Positions 1-10,304 of a DNA stretch of 64,000 nt are shown here, piece by piece (positions within the stretch are counted from its first letter, which is position 1; each line of letters begins with the position of its first letter). Origin of the DNA: WHSW01 sp963777775. GTDB lineage: Bacteria > Actinomycetota > Thermoleophilia > Solirubrobacterales > 70-9. Both the position numbers and the translations under genes were made by a program. The stretch is taken from positions 248,001-312,000 of the forward strand of contig CAVZRL010000005.1 of the NCBI GenBank assembly GCA_963777775.1, given 5' to 3'. Under the pieces are notes generated by a model. It had not been told where the DNA came from and made no database searches. It was given only the letters and a program-made list of their open reading frames with translations.

Positions 1-51
1 CGAGTACCAACGCGCGACAACTCCTCCGCTTCGCGTCCGGGAGTGTCGCGG

Positions 52-414
52 TCAGCCAAGGGACTCCAGTATCGCGGCTTGCAGGGCCAGCATCTCGCCG
101 TCGTCCGTCTCATGGTCGAAGCCGCAGAGGTGGAGGGTGCCGTGCACGGCCGCCTCGATCAGGTCGTCGGCACGCTCGGGGCAGATCACGACGTCGCCGA
201 GCTCGCGCGGGCCGCTCGTCGAACCGGCTCCGTCGACCGGGAACGAGAGCACGTCGGTGGCGGCATCCAGGCCCCGGTGCTCGCGGTTCAGGGCCCCGAT
301 CCGCTCCGCGCCGACCAACTCGACCGCCAGGTGGCCGTCGTCGACCGCAGCCGCCGTGAGCGTCGCGGCGACTGCCTCCCGCAGGCCCTTCGGGACGTCG
401 GAGAGGTCGATCAA
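52..414 (-). CDS. ybeY: Endoribonuclease YbeY (rRNA maturation factor)
   Basis: Single-strand endoribonuclease for 16S rRNA 3' end maturation and ribosome quality control. The zinc-binding H-x3-H-x5-H motif is visible near the C-terminus as HGTLHLCGFDH, preceded by the family segment TDVLSFP. At 120 residues it is slightly short for the family. The start is a TTG overlapping the phoH stop as TTGA, which gives the N-terminus LIDLSDVPKGL. The frame stays open further upstream, but there it is antisense-like and overlaps phoH. Coupling with phoH immediately upstream is the usual arrangement. Bases 1-51 beyond its stop show nothing I can call. Confidence 0.93.
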   Translation of the reverse strand: MIDLSDVPKGLREAVAATLTAAAVDDGHLAVELVGAERIGALNREHRGLDAATDVLSFPVDGAGSTSGPRELGDVVICPERADDLIEAAVHGTLHLCGFDHETDDGEMLALQAAILESLG

Positions 415-1370
415 CCGTCGGAGCGCTGGTCGCGCTCGGAGTACTCGCCGTAGGCGGCGACGATCCGCTGCACGAGCTGGTGGCGGACGACGTCCTCGCC
501 GCCGAAGCGCACGAACGCGATGTCGTCCACCGCGGCGAGGATCTCGCCGACGACGATCAGCCCCGAGCGCTGGTCGCGCGGCAGGTCGATCTGGGTCACG
601 TCGCCGGTCACGACCATGCGCGAGCCGAAACCGAGCCGGGTGAGGAACATCTTCATCTGCTCGGGGCTCGTGTTCTGGGCCTCGTCGAGGATCACGAACG
701 AGTCGTTGAGCGTCCTGCCGCGCATGAAGGCCAGCGGTGCCACCTCGATGATCCCGCGGTCGAAATAGGTCAGCACCCGCTCGGGATCGAGCATGTCGTA
801 GAGGGCGTCGAAGAGCGGGCGCAGGTATGGATCGACCTTCGCCTGGATGTCGCCGGGCAGAAAGCCGAGCCGCTCCCCCGCCTCGACCGCGGGGCGGGTG
901 AGGATGATGCGGCTGATCTCGCGCGCGTCGAGCGCCGCGACCGCCATCGCCACCGCGAGGAAGGTCTTGCCGGTTCCAGCCGGGCCGATGCCGAAGGTGA
1001 CGGTGTGGTTGCGGATCGAGTCGACGTAGCGCTTCTGGTTCACGGTCCGCGGCGCGACCGTGGTGTTGCGGTGGCGCCAGACCAGATCCTCGAGGATCTC
1101 CGCCGGCGGCCGCTCCGCCTCGATCGCGCCGCTCACCGTGTCGATCATCGCCGGCGCCACGTCGTGTCCGCGCTCGATCAGGCCGACGAGCTCGTCGACC
1201 ATGGTCGCGGCGCGCCTGACGTCGTCGTCGGCGCCGTCCAGGGTGAGCACGTTGCCGCGCAGGAAGACCTCGCACCCGAGCCGGTCCTCGAGCTCGCGCA
1301 GGACGCTGTCCTCGGTGCCGGCGAGCTCGGCGGCGACCGTGTTGTCGAGGGTGAGCTGCCGTCTCGCCAC
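411..1370 (-). CDS. phoH: PhoH-like ATPase
   Basis: PhoH-family P-loop ATPase, cytoplasmic, associated with RNA metabolism and found next to YbeY in many bacteria. Walker A is visible as GPAGTGKT around residue 131 and Walker B as VILDEAQN around residue 226. An N-terminal KH-like nucleic-acid-binding region (about 1-80) precedes the ATPase core. Its length of 319 residues is normal. GTG start; the stop overlaps the ybeY TTG by 4 bp, so the two are probably translated together. It lies 8 bp after yqeY and forms a small unit yqeY-phoH-ybeY. Confidence 0.94.
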   Translation of the reverse strand: MARRQLTLDNTVAAELAGTEDSVLRELEDRLGCEVFLRGNVLTLDGADDDVRRAATMVDELVGLIERGHDVAPAMIDTVSGAIEAERPPAEILEDLVWRHRNTTVAPRTVNQKRYVDSIRNHTVTFGIGPAGTGKTFLAVAMAVAALDAREISRIILTRPAVEAGERLGFLPGDIQAKVDPYLRPLFDALYDMLDPERVLTYFDRGIIEVAPLAFMRGRTLNDSFVILDEAQNTSPEQMKMFLTRLGFGSRMVVTGDVTQIDLPRDQRSGLIVVGEILAAVDDIAFVRFGGEDVVRHQLVQRIVAAYGEYSERDQRSDG

Positions 1371-1378
1371 TTAGCTGA

Positions 1379-1825
1379 TCATCCAGCCGGGGCGCCGCCC
1401 GCGAGCCGCTCGCGCACCGCGGCACTCGCCCGCTTGCCGTCGGCGCGGCCGGCCAGCTTCGGCATCAGGGCGCCCATCACCTTGCCGAGCTCGTCCGTCG
1501 CAGAGACCCCGGACTCAGCGATCGCCGCATCGACCAGCTCACCGAGCTCCTCGTCCGAGAGCTCCGCGGGCAGGTAGCGCTCGATCTCGCGCGCCTCGGC
1601 CTCCTCCGCCTCGGCGCGGTCGGCGCTGCCTCCGTCGCGGTAGGCCTCGGCCGCCTCGAGCCGTCGCTTGCGCTCGCGGCGCAGGACCGCGAGCTCGTCA
1701 TCGCCGCCCTGCTTGTGGTCCTTTTGGAGCGCGTCCGCGACCATGCGCAGCGCCGCGACCCGATCGCGCTCGCCCGCCTTCAGCGCCACGTGGGTGTCCT
1801 TCTGGACCTGTTCGAGGATCGTCAC
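1379..1825 (-). CDS. GatB/YqeY domain-containing protein
   Basis: A 148-residue YqeY-family protein, a stand-alone homologue of the C-terminal tail domain of the GatB amidotransferase subunit. The family motif LRRERKRRLEAAEAYR is present at about residues 47-62, followed by the helical C-terminal GatB-like region with VMGALMPKLAGRADGK. GTG start. The physiological role of YqeY proteins is not firmly established; tRNA-related functions are usually proposed. It heads the unit with phoH and ybeY. Confidence 0.9.
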   Translation of the reverse strand: MTILEQVQKDTHVALKAGERDRVAALRMVADALQKDHKQGGDDELAVLRRERKRRLEAAEAYRDGGSADRAEAEEAEAREIERYLPAELSDEELGELVDAAIAESGVSATDELGKVMGALMPKLAGRADGKRASAAVRERLAGGAPAG

Positions 1826-1861
1826 GCGGGTAAGGGTAGTAGTGGCCGTCCTCTTCGCCGC

Positions 1862-2692
1862 TCAGTCGGGCATCTCGACCAGCTCGACTTCGCCGAGCGG
1901 CATCTGCAGGAACCTCGTTCCGAGGCTCCGAAACGAGTCCACGTCCCCCGTGCAGACGAAGCGGTAGTCGCCCTCACCAGCTCCGGTTGCCTGCAGCGAG
2001 CGGCTCTCGAGGATCCGCTGCGCGGCCGCGGCGAGCGCGTGCCCGGCGGTGACCAGCCGCACCTCGCGGCCGAGGAAGCGCTGCAGCATCGGCGCCACCA
2101 GCGGATAGTGCGTGCACCCGAGGATCACCGTGTCGACCTCGGCGCGGCGCAGCGGTGCGCAGTAGGAGCGCACCGTGTCGACCACCGCGTCGGAGAACGG
2201 GAACCCGCGCTGGATGATCGCCGCGAGATCCGGCGCGGCCACCTCGGTCACGGTCAGTTCCCGATGCGCACGCGAGAGCGCCCGCAGATAGGCGCCGCCC
2301 TCGACGGTGGCCGGGGTCGCGAGCACCCCGACCCGACCAGAGTCGCTGATCGCCGCGGCGATCTCGGCCTCGGGCTCGATCACGGCGACGACCTCCACCC
2401 CGTGTTCGGCGGCCAGCTCCCGCGCCGCGTCGAGCCCGGCCCCGGCGGCCGAGTTGCAGGCGATCATGATCAACTTCGCCCCGCGCTCGAGCAGGAAGCG
2501 GGTGTTGCGCTGGGCGCAGCGGCGCAGCTCCTCGGCGCTCTTGGTGCCGTAAGGGAAACGGGCGTCGTCGCCGAGGTACAGGTAGTCCTCCTCGGGCAGC
2601 GAGACCAGGCACTCGTGCAGCACGGTCAGGCCTCCCACGCCGGAGTCGAAGACCGCGATCGGCAGCGCCGGGTCGGGAACGGGCTGGCTCAT
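1862..2692 (-). CDS. murI: Glutamate racemase
   Basis: Converts L-glutamate to D-glutamate for peptidoglycan stem peptides. The N-terminal FDSGVGG motif, the first catalytic cysteine in IACNSA and the second in GCTHYPL are all present, so the two-cysteine active site is intact. I prefer the ATG at 2692, which leaves the usual short lead before the first beta strand. A GTG nine codons upstream (2719) is also in frame but would almost touch the divergent gene at 2727. No clear ribosome binding site is seen for either. Confidence 0.93.
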   Translation of the reverse strand: MSQPVPDPALPIAVFDSGVGGLTVLHECLVSLPEEDYLYLGDDARFPYGTKSAEELRRCAQRNTRFLLERGAKLIMIACNSAAGAGLDAARELAAEHGVEVVAVIEPEAEIAAAISDSGRVGVLATPATVEGGAYLRALSRAHRELTVTEVAAPDLAAIIQRGFPFSDAVVDTVRSYCAPLRRAEVDTVILGCTHYPLVAPMLQRFLGREVRLVTAGHALAAAAQRILESRSLQATGAGEGDYRFVCTGDVDSFRSLGTRFLQMPLGEVELVEMPD

Positions 2693-2726
2693 CGGCTCAG
2701 ATGATCGCTGCTGCGACACTGCGTGG

Positions 2727-3059
2727 ATGACGGAGACCGCTCCGGGCGACGGGTCGAAGCTCTCGCGGTGGTCCCGGGACTCGCTGCTCTCGATCGGCTG
2801 CAGAGGCTCCGTGCTCTCGGTCGGCTCGATCGGCTCGGTGCTCTCGGTCGGCTCGGTGGGGTCCTTCGCCTCCGCCTTCTCGATCGGCTCCGCCGCCTCG
2901 GCCGGCTCGGTCCTGTCCGCCGCCTCGCGCGGCTCGGTGATGTCCTACGCGGGCGACGGGACCGTGCTCGGCGCCCGCGACCGGCGAGCCGGGCTGATCG
3001 CCGCCGCGGCGCTCGCGACGGCGGCGCTCGCGGTCGCGCTGCGCGCCCAACGCGCCTGA
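2727..3059 (+). CDS. Serine-triad repeat protein with C-terminal membrane anchor
   Basis: I do not recognise a characterised family. The 110-residue protein has serine at every third position for about 21 consecutive triplets (residues about 12-73), with units such as GSVLSVGSIGSVLS; one triplet carries Cys instead. The positions between serines are mostly small or aliphatic, as expected for a regular solenoid or triple-strand fold. After the repeat comes a short polar linker and one hydrophobic helix (about residues 88-106) ending in Arg-rich residues, which would place the repeat on one side of the membrane. It is divergent from murI and convergent with the DUF2269 gene. A reverse-strand open frame covers the same bases but encodes only low-complexity Arg/Glu/Asp sequence. 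Confidence 0.75.
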   Translation: MTETAPGDGSKLSRWSRDSLLSIGCRGSVLSVGSIGSVLSVGSVGSFASAFSIGSAASAGSVLSAASRGSVMSYAGDGTVLGARDRRAGLIAAAALATAALAVALRAQRA

Positions 3060-3067
3060 GCCGATGA

Positions 3068-3562
3068 TCAGAGGAATGGCTTCGCGACCATGAAGTAGAT
3101 CGCGATGACGACGATCAGGCCGGCGATCGGGCCGACCCGGGCGCTGGCGAGGTTCGCGCGGTTGAACTCCTCCCCGAACTTCACCTGACCGCTTCCCGCC
3201 GCCTCGATATCGCGCTTCGCCGCCGCGAGCGCGCGGCGATCGTTGGGCAGGAAGTAGCCGTGCACGAGGCCGAGCAGAACGATGATCGCGACGATCCCGA
3301 ACCCGACGAACGCCTCGTCGAACCAGTCGCCGTCGGCAGCGAGGTAGAGGCCCGAGATCAGAACGACGATCCCTCCGATCGTCACCAGGGTGCGATTGAC
3401 CGCGTTCTGGGCCTCCAGCGCCGCGGGAATGCTGCGCGGGTGGTTGCGGGCCGTCATTGCGATGTAGATGCCGAAGGCGAAGGTCGGGCCGAAGGCGACG
3501 ACGACCGCGGTCACGTGCAGCCAGACGACGACGTCATAGAAGGTGACCGCGAGGGCTGTCAT
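3068..3562 (-). CDS. DUF2269-like integral membrane protein
   Basis: A 164-residue protein with four predicted transmembrane segments (about residues 9-34, 59-79, 86-105 and 143-161). The N-terminal pattern with LHVTAVVVAFGPTFAFG resembles DUF2269 membrane proteins. Function is unknown. ATG start. It lies 9 bp downstream of prmA on the same strand and may be the last gene of hrcA-dnaJ-prmA. Confidence 0.72.
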   Translation of the reverse strand: MTALAVTFYDVVVWLHVTAVVVAFGPTFAFGIYIAMTARNHPRSIPAALEAQNAVNRTLVTIGGIVVLISGLYLAADGDWFDEAFVGFGIVAIIVLLGLVHGYFLPNDRRALAAAKRDIEAAGSGQVKFGEEFNRANLASARVGPIAGLIVVIAIYFMVAKPFL

Positions 3563-3571
3563 GGCGTCACC

Positions 3572-4450
3572 CTATCCCGCCGGGAGGCCGGAATCGGCCG
3601 AGCGGGCGAGCAGCGCGGCCCACTCGCCGCGGGTGCGGCGCTCGACCGGCTCGAGCCCGGCCGCAGCCAGCGCCAACTCCACTCGGTCGGCCTCGGCCGT
3701 GAGCAGGCCCGAGCAGACCAGCGCCGGGGGAGGATCGACAAGGCGATCGGCGACCGACTCGAGCAATGGCGCGGTCAGGTTGGCGACCACGGTCGGCGAC
3801 ACGGGCGCCGGCTCGTCGCGCAGGTTGACCCGCTCGAGCTCGAGCTCGACGCCGTTGGCGGCGGCGTTGTGCTTGGCGGCCTCGAGCGCCGCCACCTCGC
3901 TGTCACAGCCGATCACCGGGCCCCAGCCGAGCTTGGCTGCGGCGATCGCCAGCACGCCCGAGCCGGTTCCGAGGTCGACCAGCTCCCCCTCTGCGTTGCC
4001 GGCGTCGGCGAGATCGAGCAGCAGCTCCAGGCAGAGCACGGTCGTCGCGTGAGCCCCGGTTCCGAACGCTCGTCCGGGATCGATGATCACTTCTACCGCC
4101 AGCCGCTCCGCTCGCGCATCCGCGCCGGCGGGGTTGATCCCAGGGCCGCTGACAGCCCACGACGGGCGGACGACGATGCGGCCGTTTGCGATCGAGACCG
4201 GGTGGTGGAAGTCGCGCCAGCGGTCCGCCCAGTCGTCGGGGATCTCGGTCGAGCTGATCTCGACCAGGCCGTCCCCGGCCACCGCCTCGAGCTCGGGCAG
4301 CTCCGGCAGCTCGCCGGGCGGACCGTAGATCGCGTACTCGACCCAGCCCACGCCGTGCTCCTCCTCGACCCCGTTCGGCGCCAGCTCGAGCAGCTCGGCG
4401 AGGACCCGCTCGCCGAGCTCGGGCCGGCAGCGGATCGCGAGCCGGATCAC
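3572..4450 (-). CDS. prmA: Ribosomal protein L11 methyltransferase
   Basis: SAM-dependent methyltransferase expected to trimethylate ribosomal protein L11. The SAM-binding motif I appears as VDLGTGSGVLAIAAAKLG (about residues 157-174), followed by the acidic motif II residue in GCDSE and the NL(T) substrate motif in VVANLTAPLL. The N-terminal substrate-recognition domain is present, and 292 residues is normal. GTG start overlapping the dnaJ stop as GTGA, so translation is coupled to dnaJ. Confidence 0.92.
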   Translation of the reverse strand: MIRLAIRCRPELGERVLAELLELAPNGVEEEHGVGWVEYAIYGPPGELPELPELEAVAGDGLVEISSTEIPDDWADRWRDFHHPVSIANGRIVVRPSWAVSGPGINPAGADARAERLAVEVIIDPGRAFGTGAHATTVLCLELLLDLADAGNAEGELVDLGTGSGVLAIAAAKLGWGPVIGCDSEVAALEAAKHNAAANGVELELERVNLRDEPAPVSPTVVANLTAPLLESVADRLVDPPPALVCSGLLTAEADRVELALAAAGLEPVERRTRGEWAALLARSADSGLPAG

Positions 4451-5520
4451 GCGCGGCCGTCGTCAACCAGCGACTGGTGCAGGCGCTTGGCGAGCTCCTT
4501 CTGCTCGCGGCTCAGCTTGCGCGGCACCTCGACGTCGATCACCACGTGCTCGGAGCCGCGAGATCCGTTGCGCAGCGAGGGCAGGCCGAGGCCCTTGAGC
4601 CTGACCGTGTCTCCCGGCTGGGTCCCGGCCGGGAGCTTGACCTCGCGCTCGCCGTCGAGCGTCGGGGCGCTGACCACGCCCCCGACCAGCGCCAGGGTGA
4701 CCGGGACCTTGACCACGGTGACCAGGTCCTGCCCGCGGCGCTCGAAGCGCTCGTCGCCGTCGACCCGGACCTCGACGTATAGGTCGCCGGGCGGCCCTCC
4801 CGGCTCGCCGGCGTGGCCGGCGCCGCTGATCCTGATCCGCTGCCCGGACTCGATCCCGGCGGGGACCTCGACGTCCCAGGTTCGCTCCCGTAACTGGCGC
4901 CCGACGCCGTCGCAGCGCTCGCAGGGGTGCTCGGCGACCTTGCCCGCGCCGGCGCAGGCCGGGCAGGCCCCGGTCTGGACCAGCTGGCCGAAGGCGCTGC
5001 GCCGAACCTGCTGCACACGCCCGGCTCCCCCGCAGGTCTCGCAGGTGTGGATTGGCGTCCCGGGCTCGGCGCCGTTGCCCCGGCAGTGCTCGCAGACCGA
5101 AACGGCCTCGAAGTTGACCTGCCGCTCGACCCCCGTCAGTACCTCGGCCAGGGTGACGTGCGCGCCGACCGCGATGTCGGCGCCGCCGGCCGGCCCGGAC
5201 CGGCCGCGCCCGAACAGGTCGCCGAACGGCGAGTCGCCGAAGAAGGCCGAGAGGATGTCCTCGACGCTGCCCTGCGTGTGGGGGGACCAGCCGCCCGAGC
5301 GCAGGCCCTCGTGCCCGAAGGTGTCGTAGGTGCGCCGGCGCTCGGGGTCGGAGAGCACCTCATATGCCTCGGCTGCCTGCTTGAACTTCTCCTCGGCCTG
5401 GGGATCGTCGCGGTTGACGTCGGGGTGCAGGTCGCGGGCCAGGCGCCGGAACGCGCGCTTGATCTCCGCCTCGCCGGACCCCCGCTCGACTCCGAGCACC
5501 TCGTAGTAGTCGCGCGGCAC
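4447..5520 (-). CDS. dnaJ: Chaperone protein DnaJ
   Basis: Hsp40 co-chaperone of DnaK. The J domain at the N-terminus has the HPD motif (DLHPDVN). A short Gly-rich region follows, then four zinc-finger repeats (CEHCRGNG, CETCGGAG, CPACAGAG, CERCDGVG), then the beta-barrel client-binding domains. The start is GTG at 5520 giving PRDYYEVLGV; an upstream extension of the frame overlaps hrcA and is not J-domain sequence. The start shares one base with the hrcA stop (TAGTG). It has 357 residues. dnaK and grpE are not in the window. Confidence 0.95.
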   Translation of the reverse strand: MPRDYYEVLGVERGSGEAEIKRAFRRLARDLHPDVNRDDPQAEEKFKQAAEAYEVLSDPERRRTYDTFGHEGLRSGGWSPHTQGSVEDILSAFFGDSPFGDLFGRGRSGPAGGADIAVGAHVTLAEVLTGVERQVNFEAVSVCEHCRGNGAEPGTPIHTCETCGGAGRVQQVRRSAFGQLVQTGACPACAGAGKVAEHPCERCDGVGRQLRERTWDVEVPAGIESGQRIRISGAGHAGEPGGPPGDLYVEVRVDGDERFERRGQDLVTVVKVPVTLALVGGVVSAPTLDGEREVKLPAGTQPGDTVRLKGLGLPSLRNGSRGSEHVVIDVEVPRKLSREQKELAKRLHQSLVDDGRA

Positions 5521-6542
5521 TACTCGTAGACCGATTCGAAGAATCGCGACAGCTCCCCGGCCGCCTCGCGCACCGAGGAGATCGCGGTCGCGTAGTCCAT
5601 CCTCAGCGGCCCGACCACACCGACCGCGCCGAGGTTGCGGTAACCGAGCCCGTAGTTGGCGCCGACGAAGCTGACCGAGCGCAGCTCGGGCGCCGGGTTC
5701 TCGCCCCCGATCCACATGAAGACCGAGCGCTCGTCGAGCGTCGTACGCAGCACCTCGAGCAGGTTCGCCCGTCGCTCGAGCGCCCGCATCAGCGAGTCGG
5801 CCCGCGGCAGGTCGGGAGCGTGCTCAGCGGAGAGCAGACGCGCAGCGCCCTCGACGTAGAGGTCGGACTCGGCGCCCTGCTCGAGGCCCGAAAAGGCGTC
5901 GCGGATCTCGACCAGGAATCCGCGCTCGGCAGGCCCGAGTTCGGGGTCGTCGAGCCGGTCGCCTGTCATCCGGGCGCCCAGCGCGAGCCCGGCGAGGCGC
6001 TCGTTGAGAAAGCTCGAGGCCCACTCGACGAGGCCGGGGTCGACCGGCTCGGCGAAGTTGAACATCCGCTTCGTCACCGCCCCGTTGGAGGCGATCACGA
6101 CCACCATCACGACCCGCGGCTGAAGCTGCAGAGCCTCGACCCTGTGAACGCGCGCCGCCGAGGGCGGCGGGCCGGTTGCGACCGCGAGCAGGTCGGTCAT
6201 CCTCGAGAGTGCCGAAGCCGTCTCGCGCAGCGCCTCCTCGATCTCGCGACGCATCCGCGAGAGGTCGAGGGTCCCGCTGGCGGGCCCTGGCGCAGCGCCG
6301 GCGACGAGCAGCGCGTCGGCGTAGAAGCGATACCCCGAATCGGTCGGCACCCTGCCTGCCGAGGGGTGAGGGTGGGTCAGGTACCCCTCGCGTTCGAGCG
6401 TCGCGAGCTCGGCCCTGACGGTCGAGCGGCCCCACTCGACCTCGTTGCCGTCGGCGATGATCGCCGAGCCGACCGGCTTGCCGGACTCGAGGTAGGCGTC
6501 GACGACCAGGTTCAGGATCCGCTGTTGGCGCTCGCTGAGCAC
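5520..6542 (-). CDS. hrcA: Heat-inducible transcription repressor HrcA
   Basis: Repressor that binds CIRCE operators of heat-shock operons and is tuned by GroE. The N-terminal winged helix (MLSERQQRILNLVVDAYLES) is typical, with the family motif SAGRVPTDSGYR at about residues 61-72 and the GAF-like C-terminal domain after it. It has 340 residues, GTG start. No CIRCE inverted repeat (TTAGCACTC half-sites) is visible upstream. It is the first gene of hrcA-dnaJ-prmA. Confidence 0.93.
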   Translation of the reverse strand: MLSERQQRILNLVVDAYLESGKPVGSAIIADGNEVEWGRSTVRAELATLEREGYLTHPHPSAGRVPTDSGYRFYADALLVAGAAPGPASGTLDLSRMRREIEEALRETASALSRMTDLLAVATGPPPSAARVHRVEALQLQPRVVMVVVIASNGAVTKRMFNFAEPVDPGLVEWASSFLNERLAGLALGARMTGDRLDDPELGPAERGFLVEIRDAFSGLEQGAESDLYVEGAARLLSAEHAPDLPRADSLMRALERRANLLEVLRTTLDERSVFMWIGGENPAPELRSVSFVGANYGLGYRNLGAVGVVGPLRMDYATAISSVREAAGELSRFFESVYE

Positions 6543-6579
6543 ACCCTGATTCTAGGAACGGGCGCCGCGAAGCCTGGGC

Positions 6580-6599
6580 CACGGGCCAAACGACCCGTG
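6580..6599. repeat. Short inverted repeat between the MaoC gene and hrcA
   Basis: A perfect 6-bp inverted repeat (CACGGG / CCCGTG) separated by 8 bases lies just after the stop of the minus-strand MaoC gene and before hrcA. It could be a weak terminator or an hrcA operator; there is no T tract, so a terminator is not well supported. Confidence 0.35.
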
Positions 6600-6603
6600 A
6601 CGC

Positions 6604-6999
6604 TCAGCCGAGCGCGACCTCGGCCTCGGCGTTGCGGATGATCTTGTTCGGGCCCTGTGCAGCCTCGGTGGCGGTCACGATCCGACCCGCGTCGGCCTCG
6701 GTCACGGTCGAGGAGACGACGATCTCCTGCTCGGGCAAGCCCATGCCGCGAAACTGGACCCGCAGGCGCCGCAGGGCCCGCGGGTCGCCGTCGGCGAGGG
6801 CGCTGTGCGCGCGAGCGACCTGGGCCATCGACCAGAGACCGTGCAGGATGCAGCCCGGGAGCCCGACCGACTTCGCGAATTGCTCGTCAATGTGGATCGG
6901 GTTCATGTCCCCGGAGGCTTCCGCATAGCGCTTGGTCAGGCCGGCGTCAGGGGTCACCCGCAGCTCGGGAAGCCGGTCGCCGACCTCGAACTCGCTCAT
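6604..6999 (-). CDS. MaoC-like dehydratase (HadB-type)
   Basis: A single hot-dog domain (131 residues) with the hydratase-2 motif YAEASGDMNPIHID, containing the catalytic Asp and His. Such proteins pair with a HadA-like subunit to form a (3R)-hydroxyacyl-ACP or -CoA dehydratase of fatty acid synthesis. The partner lies immediately upstream. ATG start with a clear ribosome binding site GGAAGGAG seven bases before it. Confidence 0.85.
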   Translation of the reverse strand: MSEFEVGDRLPELRVTPDAGLTKRYAEASGDMNPIHIDEQFAKSVGLPGCILHGLWSMAQVARAHSALADGDPRALRRLRVQFRGMGLPEQEIVVSSTVTEADAGRIVTATEAAQGPNKIIRNAEAEVALG

Positions 7000-7015
7000 C
7001 CGCTCGCTCCTTCCC

Positions 7016-7456
7016 TCAGGCCCCGCGCACGATGTTGGTCCAGGTCGCGCGCACGGTCTGGTCGCCGTCCTGGTTCACCGAGACGGACTCGAAGACGTAG
7101 AAGCCCATCCCGTTTCGCTCCGAGATCTCGCCGCAGCTGGCCGTAGTCGTGATCGTGTCGCCGGCGCATACCGGCTCGCCCCACTCGAACTCCTGGCCGC
7201 CGTGGACCATCGCCGCGAGATTTATCCCGACCTCGGGATCGAGGATCGCCGGGGCCATCGCCACGGCGCTGTAGACGACGCAGAACATCGGCGGGGCGAC
7301 CAGGTCGCGAAAGCCGGCCGCGCGGGCCGCATCAGCGTCGCGGTGGACGGGGCTCGGCTCGCCGACCGCCTCCGCGTAACGGGCGATCCGCTCGGCCTCG
7401 ACCTCGAACGAGGCCGGCTCCCAGGTCTTGCCCACCGCTTCGGTCTGCACCGCCAT
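7016..7456 (-). CDS. MaoC N-terminal-like (FAS1-type) dehydratase, HadA-like
   Basis: A 146-residue hot-dog protein of the FAS1/MaoC N-terminal type, with the segment RYAEAVGEPSPVHRD in place of the catalytic hydratase motif and an APPMFCVVYS strand typical of the non-catalytic or substrate-binding HadA partner. It is 16 bp upstream of the HadB-like gene, and the pair probably forms a heterodimeric hydroxyacyl-thioester dehydratase. I chose the ATG at 7456; an upstream in-frame start would add Arg/Pro-rich sequence overlapping the previous gene. Confidence 0.82.
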   Translation of the reverse strand: MAVQTEAVGKTWEPASFEVEAERIARYAEAVGEPSPVHRDADAARAAGFRDLVAPPMFCVVYSAVAMAPAILDPEVGINLAAMVHGGQEFEWGEPVCAGDTITTTASCGEISERNGMGFYVFESVSVNQDGDQTVRATWTNIVRGA

Positions 7457-7469
7457 CGAGCGCGGCAGT

Positions 7470-7866
7470 CTATTCGGAAGCCGCCGCTGCCAGGGCGGCC
7501 TCGGCGTCCGCGTAGAGGTGGACGCGGACGGCAAGCTCGCCCGGCACCTCGAACAGGAAGTAGACGGTCATCTCGACCGGGACGCCGCTGCCGGCGCCCA
7601 CCCCCGCCTGACGGGTCTCGGCGATCACGTGATCGTCGTCCGGGAAGCTGAGCGAGACCACGGTGTTGCGCTGGGTAGCGAACGCCTCCCCCCAGGTGCC
7701 CAGCATCTCGAGGAAGCCCGCGTGCCCGTGCCAGGTCCCCGTGTTGGCGAGCGACGGGCCGACGTGGCTCTCGACCGCGGGGTCGAGGACCGCGAGCACC
7801 GCCTCGGCATCGCCTCGGTTGAAGGCCTCGAAGCCTTCGCGGACCAGGCGCTCGCGATGCTCGCGG

Positions 7867-7874
<8 letters not shown>
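7470..7874 (-). CDS. SnoaL-like / NTF2-fold protein
   Basis: A 134-residue NTF2-fold protein: an N-terminal helix with VREGFEAFNRGDAEAVLAVL and the VES acidic segment are typical of SnoaL-like polyketide-cyclase-type proteins. The substrate is unknown. ATG start overlapping the lepA 3' end by 8 bp (ATGAGTAG), so it is cotranscribed with lepA. Confidence 0.78.
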
Positions 7875-9666
<1,792 letters not shown>

Positions 9667-9704
9667 CGGCGGCCCAGTATGCCGAGCGCGTCCGCTTCCG
9701 AGGC

Positions 9705-10304
9705 TCAGCGCGGGCGCTCGAGCGAGCGCCAGCCGGTCAGCGCCGGGAGCGGGTCCCGCGCCTCGCCGACGATCCCGCGCCCGGCGCGGATCTCGAAGTG
9801 CAGATGATTTCCCCAGCACGAGCCGGTGCAACCGACGCCGCCGATCCGCTCGCCGGCGCGCACGCGCCCTCCGGCTCCGACCTCGGCGGGCTCGATCAGG
9901 TGCATATAGACGTAGGTCTGCTTGCGGTCGGGGTCGTAGAGGTAGGCGTAGTTGCCCTGGCCGGCGTCGCTGCCGCGCTCGGCGACCACCCCGTCGGCGA
10001 CCGCGACCACCGGCGTGCCGGCCGAGGCGAAGACGTCCTGCCCGGCGTGCACGTGGCCCGAGCGCGCAGCGCCGAACCCGTTCTCGGCCGTCCCATAGTC
10101 GGGGCGCCCGACGACCGGCACGACCCTGCCCGCCGCCGGCGGGTGCTGGGCTCGCGCGCGATCCGGGCGCGGCTCGGGTCCAACCTGGGCCCGCGCCCCG
10201 GGATGTCCGGCGACCGGCGGCTCGGCGGCCAGCGCCAGCCCGTTCGAGAGCAGGGCGGCCGCGAACACGGCGGCGTTGGTCAGCAGTCGGGTCGTAACTC
10301 GCAT
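9705..10304 (-). CDS. Secreted M23-family metallopeptidase
   Basis: LytM/lysostaphin-type zinc endopeptidase acting on peptidoglycan. A signal peptide is visible (TRLLTNAAVFAAALLSNGLALA), then a Pro/Arg-rich linker and the M23 domain with zinc ligands in HAGQD and HLHFEI. Either ATG 10304 or ATG 10313 could start it. It has about 200 residues. It sits 38 bp upstream of lepA on the same strand. Whether it is catalytic or a LytM-type regulator cannot be decided here, but the HxxxD and HxH residues are present. Confidence 0.87.
   Translation of the reverse strand: MRVTTRLLTNAAVFAAALLSNGLALAAEPPVAGHPGARAQVGPEPRPDRARAQHPPAAGRVVPVVGRPDYGTAENGFGAARSGHVHAGQDVFASAGTPVVAVADGVVAERGSDAGQGNYAYLYDPDRKQTYVYMHLIEPAEVGAGGRVRAGERIGGVGCTGSCWGNHLHFEIRAGRGIVGEARDPLPALTGWRSLERPR

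Noticed and set aside
2697..3050. Minus-strand open frame rich in Arg/Glu/Asp repeats opposite the serine-triad gene
   Set aside because: Its repeat is the complement of the Ser-codon repeat; composition is low-complexity with no domain, and it overlaps murI's start.
3260..5329. 689-codon plus-strand open frame opposite prmA and dnaJ
   Set aside because: Both minus-strand genes beneath it are well conserved; the translated sequence is low-complexity shadow.
6543..6603. Possible CIRCE operator upstream of hrcA
   Set aside because: No TTAGCACTC/GAGTGCTAA half-sites are present; only a short unrelated inverted repeat.
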